A DNA stretch of 64,000 bases from Calliopum simillimum (GCA_951812925.1 OX638368.1:126813309-126877308); one strand, 5' to 3'. Numbered from the stretch's first letter, positions 24,001 to 32,893 are shown. Numbers and translations are program-made. Notes: generated by a model from the letters alone, not told the origin.

Positions 24001-27000
24001 CTGAACGCATGGAAGGCACCGAAGCAGGTATGCAGCTAGCTATTCCGGCACCCCGTTGCACCGATGATGGTAACTACCGCGAACGTCAATGCAGTATGCG
24101 AACAATTAAAGTAACACGCGCTGAACAACGCAAAATACTGGAAGAGAACACAATACGACGAATGCGTATGTTACTTACCAACGTTGCAACGGCATCTGTT
24201 TCACGCCCTAAACGAGATGCAGAACGCTTAAAACTCTACCGAGTAGACGATAGTGCACTCAAAATACAGGTCGCTGCGCCGGTCATGGCACGCAGTGCAA
24301 AAGTTATCGATATAGGTGCTGAGCGTCAGCAAGGTTTGGGTCAACTTTTTGAGGCTGATTTTAAGAAAACTCTTTCAGCACCTAAAAAACCCACCAATGA
24401 TAACGAACTTGTCGAAATGAATGTGGAAGAGTGCTGGTGTGTTGACAGTTTCGGTACAGAGATACCACGCTCACGTGGCTACAATTTAACTGATGAAACC
24501 TGCGTCAAACTGCGCGAAGAAATTGATTGTTTGGATCTGACCTGCCGAATGGGTTGCGAATACGGTTTCTCTCTGGATGTTGATACACGTTGTCCAGCGT
24601 GTCAGTGCCGTGATCCTTGTGAAGGCATAACTTGTGGTGATAGCAAGGAATGTCGTATAGTTGATGTTTCTTGTGATGAAGAATATTGTCCACCTGTACC
24701 AGCATGTCTACCACGCAAACCGGGACAATGTCCTTTCCTTGTACCACCCGGATCGGATAATTTAGACGCAAATACCTGCGCCTATGAGTGCCGCACCGAT
24801 TCTCATTGCGAAGGTGCTAAACGTTGCTGCTCCAACGGTTGTGGTACTCAGTGTGTCGAACCACAAATGAAGACAGCTTGCCAGCACTTGCAGTCGATTC
24901 AAATGCATCAAGCATCGGAATTGGGAATTCCAGCAAACAAAATGGTAAATCTTGCGCAATGTGATGGCACAACTGGTAAATGGAATCAGGTTCAATGCGC
25001 GCAAACAGGTATTTGTTGGTGCGTTGACGAACAAGGCCAAGAAATGAGTGGGACACGAATAAAGAGCTTCACATTTAATTTGCCAGAGTGTAAAGTCAAT
25101 TCAAGCTTTAAGTGTCCTCTACAGGATAAGTGTGTAGATTCATGTGAAAGTGGTTACAAAGCAGATACGAATGGTTGTCTCACTTGCGAGTGTCGTAACT
25201 TTTGCGACGAAATCAGCTGCTCCAGTGATGAGGAATGTCAGCTCATCAACGTTGAGTGCATTGACAAGCCCTGTCCAAAAATGCCAATTTGTGTACCCCG
25301 CCGGGAATCAGTCTGCCCGGAGGGAAGCCCTTTAAAGCAAGGCGATCTGGAGGTGAGTTGTGGTCCGCACAACGAAAACGAAGTATGTCCGACTACACAC
25401 ACGTGCCAATTGAATCCGGTATCTCACAGAGGTGTTTGTTGCACGAAAACAAGTGAGTATGAAAATAAAAATTAGAAGCTTTTAACGTGAAAGTAATATG
25501 TTTGTCATGTTATTTTCTAGGAGATGTTTGCTTCGAATCCATGGACAAAGTATGTCTTGCTAATAGTACATCAGAGCGAAATATGACACGCTATCGTTTT
25601 AGTCCGAAGGCCAATAAATGTGTGACCGTTAGCATAGATTTGGATAAGGGCATCTGTCAGACCAAGAATCTATTCAATAATGACTTAGCCTGTAATTCTG
25701 TTTGTCCAGGTAAGTTAGCTGGAAAGAATTGTTGTATAATTGATGGCTTACAATGTTTTATTATTTCTTCTTTCTTAGTTCTTACACAATGTGAGCGCCT
25801 TAAACTCAAAAATAGTTTGGCAGCACAACATTCTGGTCAACCTTCCGTATGGTTCCAGCCACGATGTGACCCAGTGACTGGACATTGGAGCCCAGTACAA
25901 TGCTTAGGCAAGCAACCAACAATCAATGACATCACTGCAACAAGCCCTCAAGCTGAGGGTATTAGTCGCGCTTTTATTACCAGCCCTAGCGCTCCTGAGC
26001 TCACAATGCCAGCTGCACCCTATGGAGTTTGCTGGTGTGCTGACAAAAAGGGTGCACCACTTAAGGGTTCTTTGACCCGTGATACAGAACCAATCTGCAA
26101 TAGCAGACAAGCGAGACGTCGTTCAAGTTTGGAAGATAGCGATCCACTTATGGAAAACTTAATACGACAAATGACAATGTTAGTCGATGTAGATAATTAT
26201 CTCGGTGACGAATTCGAGGTGTCAATGCCCAGTGATGAGGAAAACGAAGAGAATACAAAATTCATTGACAGCATGGCTGTAGAGAGTACAGCAAAACAGG
26301 TGGAGACAAAAACACTTACAATTCCAGCTTCAGCACCCGCAATATCAGTTACTGAACGTGTACTTGAATTGGCCAATTCATTGCTAGACTCACAGCTCTC
26401 AATTGAATCCAACTTAAAACCACTGACGTTGCGCACCACACGCTGTCGCGCTATGGCCGAAACAGCATCTTTCCCCGTTTCATGTGATGCTGATGGTGCC
26501 TTCTTGCCAACACAATGTAATGGAAAATTATGTTGGTGTGTCGATGACGCTGGAAATCAGTTGGACTCTACGAATATGTTCCGAAGTGGCTCAAAATATT
26601 GCAAACAAACGGCCATTGGTGCGGTGGCAATTGAACTTCACATGCAGAATCGCACAGCAAAGACCATTCGAAATGTTTATGATACCATACGCATGGAATT
26701 ACATCAACTACTTGGTGATGCATTGGAAAATCTGCGCGTACAAGAGAATCTAGATGGTACGGTGACAGTGCGCTTTGAATTACACAACGAACAGAAAGTC
26801 GATTTGGCTTTTGCAATTGAAACTGCAATTATTGGGGGAAACTTTCAACTCGGTGGCGGTAATTTTAAGCCCGACATAACACGTTCCCATTTTATACACC
26901 GTAATGTGTTGTTGTCACCTATTGCACAGGCAGCCACTTCACCTGAGAACACGATTCATTTGGTTGTCTTCATTATGGCAACCAGTTCGGCGTTTTTGGT

Positions 27001-27214
27001 GAGCGTTTTTGTTGTTTACATTATGCTGAAACGCGGCAAGCGAAAGGACCTACCAAATTATGGATATCCTGAATATGTTCAAAACAAAATCATTGGAAGC
27101 GGTGACAAAGTGGTTGATTACACGTCTCCCATTTTTGTGCTTAGCGCAGCCCATCATCACGACGATAGTATTACACCAAATTTTCCCATTGAAAGTGTTA
27201 AAGCGCAGAAGTAA
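8948..27214 (+). CDS. Membrane-anchored multi-module protease-inhibitor-like protein (thyroglobulin-1/antistasin/WAP/Kunitz), 7 exons
   Basis: Joined exons 8948-9050, 22299-23368, 23429-23657, 23713-23913, 23977-25452, 25521-25709 and 25779-27214 keep phase at every junction. They total 4704 nt, about 1567 residues. Layout: signal peptide; about six thyroglobulin type-1 repeats (CWCVD-type cores); several antistasin-like CxxGF/CxCRxPC modules; WAP-like segments; one Kunitz-like segment; a juxtamembrane region; one transmembrane helix (about 1482-1506); and a ~61-residue cytoplasmic tail. These families inhibit cysteine and serine proteases, so a cell-surface inhibitor or matrix protein is the likely role. 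From memory, Drosophila CG5639 has a similar module set and could be the orthologue; I am not sure enough to use a symbol. Introns 2-6 are 55-69 nt; intron 1 is 13,248 nt. Confidence 0.88.
9418..9482 (-). repeat. Fragment of a dispersed repeat (also at 17.45 and 55.57 kb)
   Basis: AAAAAGTGTATGAGGCAAAA here is close to the reverse complement of TTTTGCCTTATACACTTTTT at about 17487 and of TTTATGCCGTATACATTTTT at about 55594, with the neighbouring CTCAAAAGCA block also shared. The copy is only about 65 bp. Confidence 0.55.
11392..11498. repeat. Perfect-looking hairpin with inner palindrome
   Basis: Outer arms are AAAAGACTTAAACAACAAAC (about 11398) against TTTGTTGCTTAAGTCTTT (about 11472-11490). 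An inner hairpin CAACATGTTC-ATTT-CGAACATGTTG lies at about 11429-11453. The outer arm sequence occurs again as AAAAGACTTAAGCGACAAAC near 11864. It may be an end fragment of a foldback element or a structured RNA; no gene is attached. Confidence 0.7.
12600..13190 (+). mobile_element. ACTAG...TATATAGAT interspersed element
   Basis: Starts ACTAGCTGGCCCGGCAGCG and ends in a TATATATATAGATT tail, with text such as AAATCGGCCGTGTAGTTTCCG just before the tail. The same start/tail pattern recurs at 27935-28694 and 35007-35748. No open frame survives. The class is uncertain: a short non-autonomous element related to a non-LTR retrotransposon is my best guess. Confidence 0.55.
13430..14140. repeat. Degenerate repeat with two ~140-bp homologous units
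   Basis: The block around 13565-13700 (TTTGAGTGTATGAG, GAGTTTCTGAT, ATCTGGGT) recurs around 13990-14130 with moderate divergence, giving a period of about 435 bp. It begins near a fly-type ATACCCTACAC motif. No coding content. Confidence 0.5.
14461..14535. repeat. ~25-bp tandem repeat, three units
   Basis: TTCCAAAAAAGT followed by TGAAATTTA is repeated about three times with small changes. It is AT-rich simple-sequence DNA inside intron 1. Confidence 0.7.
17110..17420 (-). pseudogene. Mariner-family transposase fragment
   Basis: The minus-strand reading gives FWNSEEILLTDY, GEYYASILEWLKEAV and then VLILHDNAPS. This is the order found in mariner transposases around the second catalytic Asp (HDNA). 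The frame then degenerates where the third catalytic Asp motif would lie. A candidate end, GGGAGGTCAAAAAGTTCACG, lies at about 16961. The N-terminal part is missing. It differs from the mariner at 17866-19109, so at least two mariner lineages sit within 2 kb. Confidence 0.8.
17425..17765 (+). repeat. Dispersed repeat copy (partner at 55505-55895)
   Basis: Several blocks align in order with 55.5-55.9 kb: TCTAAGCATTTT, TGCCTTGCTTTTGAGTA against TGCCTGGCTTTTGAGTA, CGCGTAATTGAA, TCGATTTTT, and GGTATCCATT. Divergence is moderate and no coding potential is seen. Confidence 0.65.
17821..17865 (-). pseudogene. Left fragment of a Tc1/mariner-type transposase relic split by a mariner
   Basis: Read on the minus strand, this gives SSLDLNLLSSLV, close to the SPDLNPLDY-type third catalytic motif of IS630-Tc1-mariner transposases. 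It should continue the reading of 19111-19330, from which it is separated by the mariner 17866-19109. Confidence 0.6.
17866..19109 (+). mobile_element. Mariner element with TIRs and TA target duplication, defective
   Basis: A 1244-bp element. The 29-bp terminal inverted repeats are at 17866-17894 and 19081-19109; they share GGCTGCTAGATATATTTCTG and differ at two positions near the tip. TA dinucleotides flank both ends (17864-17865 and 19110-19111). It carries a disabled transposase gene and lies inside an older transposase relic on the opposite strand. Confidence 0.95.
18041..19043 (+). pseudogene. Mariner transposase, disabled by a stop and a deletion frameshift
   Basis: ATG at 18041. The N-terminal helix-turn-helix region includes FRAIMFHNFRRGLS and REGRPKT. 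TGA at 18401-18403 stands where the related copy at 58.8 kb has a Trp codon. Homology continues in frame to about KDVYKIVT (near 18510), then shifts frame. At this point the block with the first catalytic Asp (TGDE-type in the 59.0 kb copy) is missing. The C-terminal half stays open and keeps the HHDNASSHTS and PPYSPDLAPND motifs with D34D spacing. Residues 1-120 and the C-terminal 186-codon frame are the recognisable parts. Not functional. Confidence 0.93.
19111..19330 (-). pseudogene. Right fragment of a Tc1/mariner-type transposase relic
   Basis: On the minus strand a frame reads FCFQQDSAPSHKPRRTQDWC then RENLILPQSKDV. This is the second-catalytic-Asp block (FQQDSAPSHK) of an IS630-Tc1-mariner transposase. 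It is interrupted at 19110 by the mariner and resumes in 17821-17865. The transposase type differs from the mariner that interrupts it. Confidence 0.75.
20570..21440 (+). repeat. Dispersed ~0.9 kb repeat with GTGACGAAAGTGACC end
   Basis: Opens with GTGACGAAAGTGACCGTCGC and shares long blocks with 53430-54310 (reverse complement), 62650-63040 (reverse complement, shortened) and 51350-51600 (same strand, partial). Shared landmarks are AGCTCTTAGGTAGC, GAGCGAAAAAATTTTGCACG and GATAACAAGTTTTATCCAAA. No transposase is present. Confidence 0.75.
22299..23368 (+). CDS. Exon 2 of the thyroglobulin/antistasin gene
   Basis: Acceptor TTTACAG precedes 22299; donor AAG|GTAAGT lies after 23368. The exon encodes residues of about 35-391. 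In order: a thyroglobulin type-1 repeat (start TACQHLRR, core CWCVDEYGTEVPGTR), an antistasin-like module (CRMFCPSGFARDT to VCRCRDPC), a cysteine-rich linker, a WAP-like four-disulphide segment (PGICPKP to CQFNCQQP), a second thyroglobulin repeat (CWCVDPRTGHK), and the start of an antistasin module that is completed in exon 3. This is a real coding exon: it is cysteine-rich, uninterrupted and ends in phase 0. Confidence 0.93.
23429..23657 (+). CDS. Exon 3 of the thyroglobulin/antistasin gene
   Basis: Begins after CTTTGCAG with NDHNGCSTCECSEPC, which completes the antistasin-like CxxGF module split by the 60-nt intron 2. It ends GAAG|GTAAAT in phase 1. Cysteine spacing continues the same module pattern. 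Confidence 0.9.
23713..23913 (+). CDS. Exon 4 of the thyroglobulin/antistasin gene
   Basis: The 55-nt intron 3 ends CTTATAG; the joined codon is Asp and the protein continues RQSRAFQPTAFFEPEPE. A CPSTHKC to RVCCPLPD segment follows (cysteine-rich, WAP-like). The exon ends in phase 1 at the donor AA|GTAAGT. Confidence 0.88.
23977..25452 (+). CDS. Exon 5 of the thyroglobulin/antistasin gene
   Basis: The largest exon; it begins after CTCTCTCAG and joins to read MCEYLRDF. It encodes about 492 residues. A thyroglobulin repeat (core CWCVDSFGTEIPRSR) has its QC and CWCVD halves separated by a ~100-residue insert containing a furin-like RPKRD site. An antistasin module (GCEYGFSLD), a WAP-like domain (PGQCPFLVPP to CGTQCVEPQ), a further thyroglobulin repeat (CWCVDEQGQEMSGTR) and another antistasin module (CESGYKADTNGC) follow. 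Donor AA|GTGAGT at 25453. Confidence 0.93.
25521..25709 (+). CDS. Exon 6 of the thyroglobulin/antistasin gene: Kunitz-like segment
   Basis: Bounded by TTTTCTAG and GTAAGT. It encodes a compact six-cysteine segment, DVCFESMDKVCLAN to RYRFSPKANKCV to NDLACNSVCP, resembling a Kunitz/BPTI fold in size and in the RYxF-x5-C core. The usual loop sequence is not conserved, so inhibitory activity is uncertain. Confidence 0.85.
25779..27214 (+). CDS. Exon 7 of the thyroglobulin/antistasin gene: last repeats, membrane anchor, tail
   Basis: Starts after TTTCTTAG. It encodes two more thyroglobulin-type repeats (cores CWCADKKGAP and CWCVDDAGNQ), the first again carrying an insert. A basic RQARRRSS site, a long low-cysteine juxtamembrane region (possible SEA-like fold around DGTVTVRFELHNE; inference), a single transmembrane helix (VVFIMATSSAFLVSVFVVYI) and a 61-residue tail rich in Tyr/Pro (NYGYPEYV) follow. 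Stop codon at 27212-27214. Confidence 0.92.
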
Positions 27215-27780
27215 CCCTGTGTATGGATTTTTTTGTAGTTTTTTAGTTAAATTCACATTCGTCTCATCATTTGTAAATTATTTTCTGCGCATATTGCGGT
27301 TGGCAACTTTACACGCAGTTTGGTTGCGATCTGTATTATCAATGGCAACTCAAGTAGGTAAACTTGTTTAGTAGTTTTTTGTTGTCTGCTACTGGTTTGA
27401 ATGCGCGGAGTGTCAAGAAGCAGTTGAGTTGAGTACCGTAATATGGGCCTTCATTTGTAAATTATTTATTATTAATTTGTAAATAATTAAATCGCATATT
27501 TTTGGCGTTACAATCATCATTTACTTTAAGAGATTCTTAATTGGGGTCTATACATGCATAGGTAAATCGTTTTTCACTGTTATCGATATACCTAAGTCCT
27601 TTAATTTTTTAACATTAAAATAATTGATAAACTTTTTATAACTTTTTATAAAAAATAAATAATTTATAAACGAAAATAAATAAAGTAAGATAAACCAGTA
27701 TATGTTAAATTTCTTTCATTACCTGGAAAAAAAACTATTAAAAATAATATTTAAAAATAATAATTATTAAAAATTATTAT
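27215..27780 (+). other. Probable 3' UTR and intergenic AT-rich DNA
   Basis: AATAAA-type signals cluster at about 27652-27685 (AAATAAATAATTT, AAAATAAATAAAG), some 440 bp after the stop codon, and are the likely polyadenylation region. No further coding signal. Confidence 0.55.
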
Positions 27781-27934
27781 AAAACCCCCAAGTTTTTGGT
27801 CGTTATTTCCAAAATAATTATCGCCCAAATTTATATGAAAATAATTTGTGCGTTATTTCGTTTTAGTTTTGCGGCGTTATTTCACATTTTTTGGGCGTTA
27901 TTTCCAAAATGATTATCGCCCAAATTATATTCAT
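27780..27934 (+). repeat. GGGCGTTATTT repeat block (left half)
   Basis: Several spaced copies of GGCGTTATTTC occur, including GGGCGTTATTTCC with AAAATGATTATCGCCC, which is itself an imperfect palindrome. The same blocks occur at 28700-28815, 34870-35000, 35765-35860 and 36230-36505. An ACTAG-type element immediately follows. Confidence 0.75.
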
Positions 27935-28694
27935 ACTAGCCTTCTTTGCCCGCTTCGCTAGGCATGTTTGTTTAGTTTTTTGATTCCCCATAGCTAAGAA
28001 GCTATACAGGGATAAAATTTTGATTTACGCCACTGCCACGTCACCAATAAAAATGTAGGTATTTTGAGAAAGTTAAAAACTATCTTAAAAATTGGCAATG
28101 GCATAGCTGGAGTGTCCCAGGAAACCATCAATTAAGGCTTGTTGATAGTTTGTCTTAGATGTTTTTCCTGTAGTACATCTAGATATTCTTCGTTTTGACT
28201 ATGAAGCCTTCGGGTGACCTTCGGGAAGCATTGGGTATTCCAAAAAACTATCAGTTAAAGTTTGTTGATAGTTCACCATGGATTTTTCCCCTCTCGTATA
28301 CCTAGATATTCTTCGTTTTGACTATGAAGCCTTCGGGTGGCCTTTGCACACCTTCGGGTGTCACAAAAAAATATCACTTAAAGCTTGTTGATAGTCCGCC
28401 ATAGATTTTTTCCCTCTCGTATACCTAGATATTCTTCGTTTTGACTATGAAGCCCTCGGGTAACCTTCGGCAAACTTCGGGTGTTCCAAAAAACTATCAG
28501 TTAAAACTTGTTGAAAGCTTGCCATAGATATTTTTCCTCTAGTGTACGGGTGGTCTTCGGAAACCTTCGTGTATAGCATAAAAACATTCCCATACCTAAT
28601 ATATACTCATTTCCAAATTTTCAGCTCAATTGGACGAATGGTTTCTGAGTGATAATGCTTCAGACACACAGTCATTTTTATATAAATATATAGA
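27935..28694 (+). mobile_element. ACTAG...TATATAGAT element with internal ~120-bp tandem repeats
   Basis: Begins ACTAGCCTTCTTTGCCCGC and ends ATATAAATATATAGATT. The interior (about 28080-28560) is four degenerate tandem units carrying AGATATTCTTCGTTTTGAC and ATGAAGCCTTCGGGT. It sits between two GGGCGTTATTT blocks. No open frame. Confidence 0.65.
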
Positions 28695-28699
28695 TTGTT

Positions 28700-28815
28700 G
28701 TTTTTTTTTTTTGTTTTTGGGTGTTATTTCCTAACGCCCCCAAATTTATATGGAAATACTTTGGGTGTTATTTTGTTTTTGTTTGTGGGCGTTATTTCCT
28801 AATGCCGATTTTATG
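28700..28815 (+). repeat. GGGCGTTATTT repeat block (right half)
   Basis: GGGTGTTATTTCCTAACGCC and further GGGCGTTATTTCC copies flank the 3' side of the ACTAG-type element. They are on the same strand as the left block at 27780-27934. Confidence 0.7.
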
Positions 28816-29039
28816 ATGTAAGAAGAGAGGATGCAGTTCCTTTTTTTTTTTTTTTTGGTTTCCAACAAATTTTCGAAAATTTTTGGTAAACAGTCTTCAG
28901 TATATAATTTCATAGTTACTGTCTGTCTAGTATTCAGGGGAATAACAGCTACAATTTTTGCTCCATTGAAGTAGACATCATTATTTTGTTGGTGATTTTT
29001 TATTTTATTTTATTTTTATTTTTTTTTTTTATTGCTTTA

Positions 29040-29500
29040 ATAGGATTTGCTCATTCTAGGGGCCATACCATGGACTGTTGTTTGGTTTCCGGCTCGTGCT
29101 TATAAAACCAAGCTTCATCATCTGTAACGATTTTATTGAAGATGAGAGATTGTCTCGAGCTTTTTTTTTGAAACTCATTTATAACTCGAGCAAATTTAGG
29201 TGTACGGCAGATAATTATCCAATATTCGCGACACAGCCATGACATTTAAACCCAAATTATCAGCAATCATCTCTTGGATCAATTGTTAACTATAATCTTG
29301 ACTGAGGCCACATTTATCTCAACAATCGAAGATTTTGGAAGACCTTCTCGTAGTTCGTCCTCTACAGAAAAATGTCAAGTCTGGAATCTTTGACACAACA
29401 GCTTGGCTTTCATTGAAATATTGTATTGGCTTGAGTTGACGCCGAAAGCCGTAAAGAACCGCATGACGAATTTTTTACTGTGATGGTTCCGGAATTTCTT
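29040..29500 (-). pseudogene. Mariner-family transposase relic
   Basis: On the minus strand: LREGLPKSSIVEINVASVK, then after stops RVINEFQKKSSRQS and KIVTDDEAWFYKHEPETKQQ. This is the mariner linker followed by the first catalytic Asp block (TGDE/W-Y-PETKQQS type). Stops and frameshifts separate the parts and the C-terminal catalytic part is missing. Confidence 0.8.
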
Positions 29501-29689
29501 CCAACTTTTTGTCAGTTATTTTAAATTTTCTCGTCTCCATTGCGATTAATCCTTCTGAAATTTAAAATGACACAAATGAAACTTCTTTGGCCGCGTTTGA
29601 AGGCCGCGAGTCATTTTTGCGAGCCATTTTTCGACACATTTTTCTGCAACACTTTTCGTTACATCCCATTTTCACAGTCAACACGTAGA

Positions 29690-29950
29690 GTACCTAGGTA
29701 TACTAGAGGGAAAACATCTATGGGAGACTATCAACTAGCCTTAACTGATAGTTTTCTGGGACACCTGAAGGTTCCCGAAGATCTGCCAAAAGCTTCATAG
29801 TCAAAACAAAGAATATCTAGATATACAAGAGGTAAAACATCTATGTCAAACTGTCAACAAACTTTAATTGATTCATTTCCTGCGACATCTGAAGGTTCCC
29901 AAAGATCACCCGAAGGCATTATAATAAAAACGAAGAATATCTATTGATGT
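29690..29950 (-). repeat. Inverted copy of the 28.1-28.6 kb tandem repeat
   Basis: GTCAAAACAAAGAATATCTA and GAAGGTTCCCGAAGATC here are the reverse complement of the units inside 27935-28694. At least two units remain. With 28.1-28.6 kb this makes a large inverted arrangement around the mariner relic. Bases 29951-31860 are AT-rich with nothing recognisable. Confidence 0.7.
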
Positions 29951-31869
29951 CACGCCTACGTTGCACTACCTCCACGAGTATCCGAACCTAAGCCAAACCT
30001 GAATTTTTTTTATTTTGACTAGCCCAAGGCTGAACTCTTTAGTTATTGATAGTTGATAAGAAATAATAATATTCTGCACATTCTAAATTTAATAAAGATG
30101 CTTTTATTTTATATGTATGTTTATTAAATATCAATTAAAACTAAGTATGTTGATTAGTAGTAAATATATTTATAATTTCATGTTTTTTTATTTTAATTTT
30201 ATAACATTTCTCTGTTTACTCTTGTGTGTAGTTTGCTTTTAATATCAATTGTTAAGAGTTTTTTTTGGTTTTTTTTTAATTAATATTATTTAATAGCAAA
30301 ATACATTTTATTGATTTTACCAAAATATAAATTTTAGTAATAAAGGTAGAAAAGTGTAAAAAATCTTAAACTTTTTCTGATTAGAGTGTTAACTTATTTC
30401 TTAATTAAATAGATACAGGAGTGAAGTAAATGCACTGATAAACAGTAAGTATGAAAAGTGTAGTGTAAAAGAAATCTAATTAAATAAAATAATTTTGCAT
30501 TAATTTTCCTTTCAGTCCATTAGTTTTATCTTTTTGAATTTAATATCTTTTGAGCAATATACATATGCACATTTTGTCACTGAAAGAGAAATTAAGGATA
30601 CTTTACATAAATTTTATAAAATTCATAAGATTTTTTGTTAAGATTTAGCACATTTCAATTAGATTTTTATACAAACGATTATTGTGATTTCATCAAAATT
30701 CGTGAGATAAGTTTTACAATAATACATATTATTTTATTTTTTGTATACTATTTATAAAAATGTATTATTATGTGCATGCAACCATTTAAATATGTTTTCT
30801 GTTAGTTACAGTTTGTTTGTTTTTTTTTTTTTTTTTTTTTTTTGTGTAATTACATAAAATTTTAACAAGCAAAATATTTTAATTAGTTACAAAAATTGTT
30901 AATAATCCAATTTAAAAAAGAAAAAACACCAAATAGTTGCAATTATATTACACTGGGTGACAAAATTAATAGGCCTATAATGTAAGACGAAATGAATCGA
31001 GTGACTTACTTTCAATTGCTTGGATCTTAAAAGACATGAATTGAAATTTTTGTTTACAAATTTAAAATGAATACTTTACTCAAAGCATGTTCTTAATAAA
31101 AAGTTTCAATCATTTGATATTAATGATTGACTTTCAGTCACTTTATTCGCTTCGTCATACATAATAAGGATATTAGTTTCAGCTTTAAGATGTATAATTC
31201 ATAGCCTTGATAAAAATAACATTTCAATAGGCTGCTTACAGTATTTGTGACAAAAATGTGCCGACAGCTAATTTCGATATCAGTACCTCCATTGTCCCAT
31301 CAAGTCAATTTTCTTTTTTTTAATGACGATTTAATAAAATACAATTAGCGTGATAAATATAGCGAACATAGCACATAAAGACGTTTTCGGACAGTTTTTT
31401 TAGTATAGTAATAATATAGTAATATTTAACCTGGTCAACAAAAGTTTTTTGACTCTTCAAATTCACTTTCACTAATGATTACCTTGTACACATTTTGGAT
31501 ACCTATTGCGAGTAAACGTCATTTAAACGAAGCAGAAGAATAATGAATCAGTGTTAGGCAAACCTTAGAATTTTTGAATAATGCTATCTATAACTAGCAC
31601 TATGACTAAGAGTTCCTTATGCTTTAAGTTGAGAGAGTAACCTTGAACCAAGTTATAAAAATCGGTTTTTTGACGCATTTTTGTCCGAATTGTCTGGGAA
31701 ACAAGATTCATCCGAAACTTTTAATTCGGAAAAAAATCACACTATATCACAATATCTATTTTTTAATATAAATGTTTTGTAATAACCCTGCAGGGCCACG
31801 GATTATTCCACTAAATAGTCCAAATTCGGATCCTATCGCATATAAATAAAGTTCTATTAACGTTTTGCA

Positions 31870-32520
31870 TTGTTTGTCATTGGATGAAACCAATTGTTTC
31901 CTTATACATTACATTGAGACCAGAAAAAGGTGAATTGTCTCCTTATGCATTACATTCGGACCAGAAAAAGGCCAATATTTTTTTTTTTAATTTATAAATA
32001 AATCTCAAAGAATTTAATTTAATATACAAATTTTACACAAAAATGTCAGAAGGTTTCAAAGACGTATGTGCTAAAGACTTTGTTATTCATTTCTGAGCAT
32101 TGTGTTCCGGATTCAAATCTCAGTGCGGATGAAATTTTTTATATTAATTTATTATTTTATACCTCGGCTGTGTTGGACACATATTTCATTTTCCGCTCCA
32201 AAGTTTACAGAGAAATTGTATACAAATTAGTGGAAATTGAAAATCACCGAGAGGCGGATTTGAACCCACGTCTCTCCTTGCAGTGGAAGTCATTAGACGG
32301 ATACACTATCGTTTGCTCTTCTTTACAACAGACGAACTGCCAAACAGTATGTAGTCTGTAACGTTATATTTTCACTGACACTATCGATACACAATTGGAC
32401 CACTTTTGGTACTTATAACGGATTATGCATTCCATTTGGACCATTTATGATACAAATTGACCGAATTTGGATTACATTTAGACCATTTTTGTTACAATTG
32501 ATAATTTAAGCGAATTTATT
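31870..32520. repeat. Repeat region with GGACCA units and two tRNA-like segments
   Basis: A ~40-bp unit (CCTTATGCATTACATTCGGACCAGAAAAAGG type) is repeated at about 31893-31970, and variants with TTTGGACCATTT recur at 32385-32500. Between them lie tRNA T-arm-like sequences, GGATTCAAATCTCAGTG at about 32111 on the plus strand and GGGTTCAAATCCGCC at about 32253-32267 on the minus strand. Confidence 0.5.
32247..32317 (-). ncRNA. tRNA-derived sequence (relic)
   Basis: The minus strand reads ATAGTGTATCCGTCTAATGA, then CTTCCACTGCAAGGAG, then GTGGGTTCAAATCCGCC. This has tRNA-like order (D-arm-like, anticodon-arm-like, T-arm). I cannot pair an acceptor stem, so this is a tRNA-derived repeat or relic rather than a functional gene. 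Confidence 0.4.
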
Positions 32521-32893
32521 CTAGTTTTAGGTGAAGTCCGTTTTGGTCTACTTACAAAATAACTAGACCAAAGATGGGAGTATTGAGACAATTGTCTCCG
32601 CCGGTCCTACAGGGAAACAGCAGGCTTTTGTAAAATTGCTATAGACTATCCAATAAATTACAGCTCATAAATACATGGTGAAAAATAACCCATCCTCATT
32701 GCATACGCGCTTAGTGCAAAATTGTAATATGGAGGATAAAACCTTAAGGGAATTATGTTACGTTATCTATTTCTGGTCTAAATTCTTTTATTCTTGTGTA
32801 AAATTTCAGTGCCATTATTAAATGGAATGTGTTCAATTATGTATATAAATGAGGAAAAACAATCTTACATAAGACATATTGTAAATATGTATA

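Noticed and set aside
32068..32361. 97-codon open frame
   Set aside because: Overlaps two tRNA-like segments and short repeats; no ATG context or motif.
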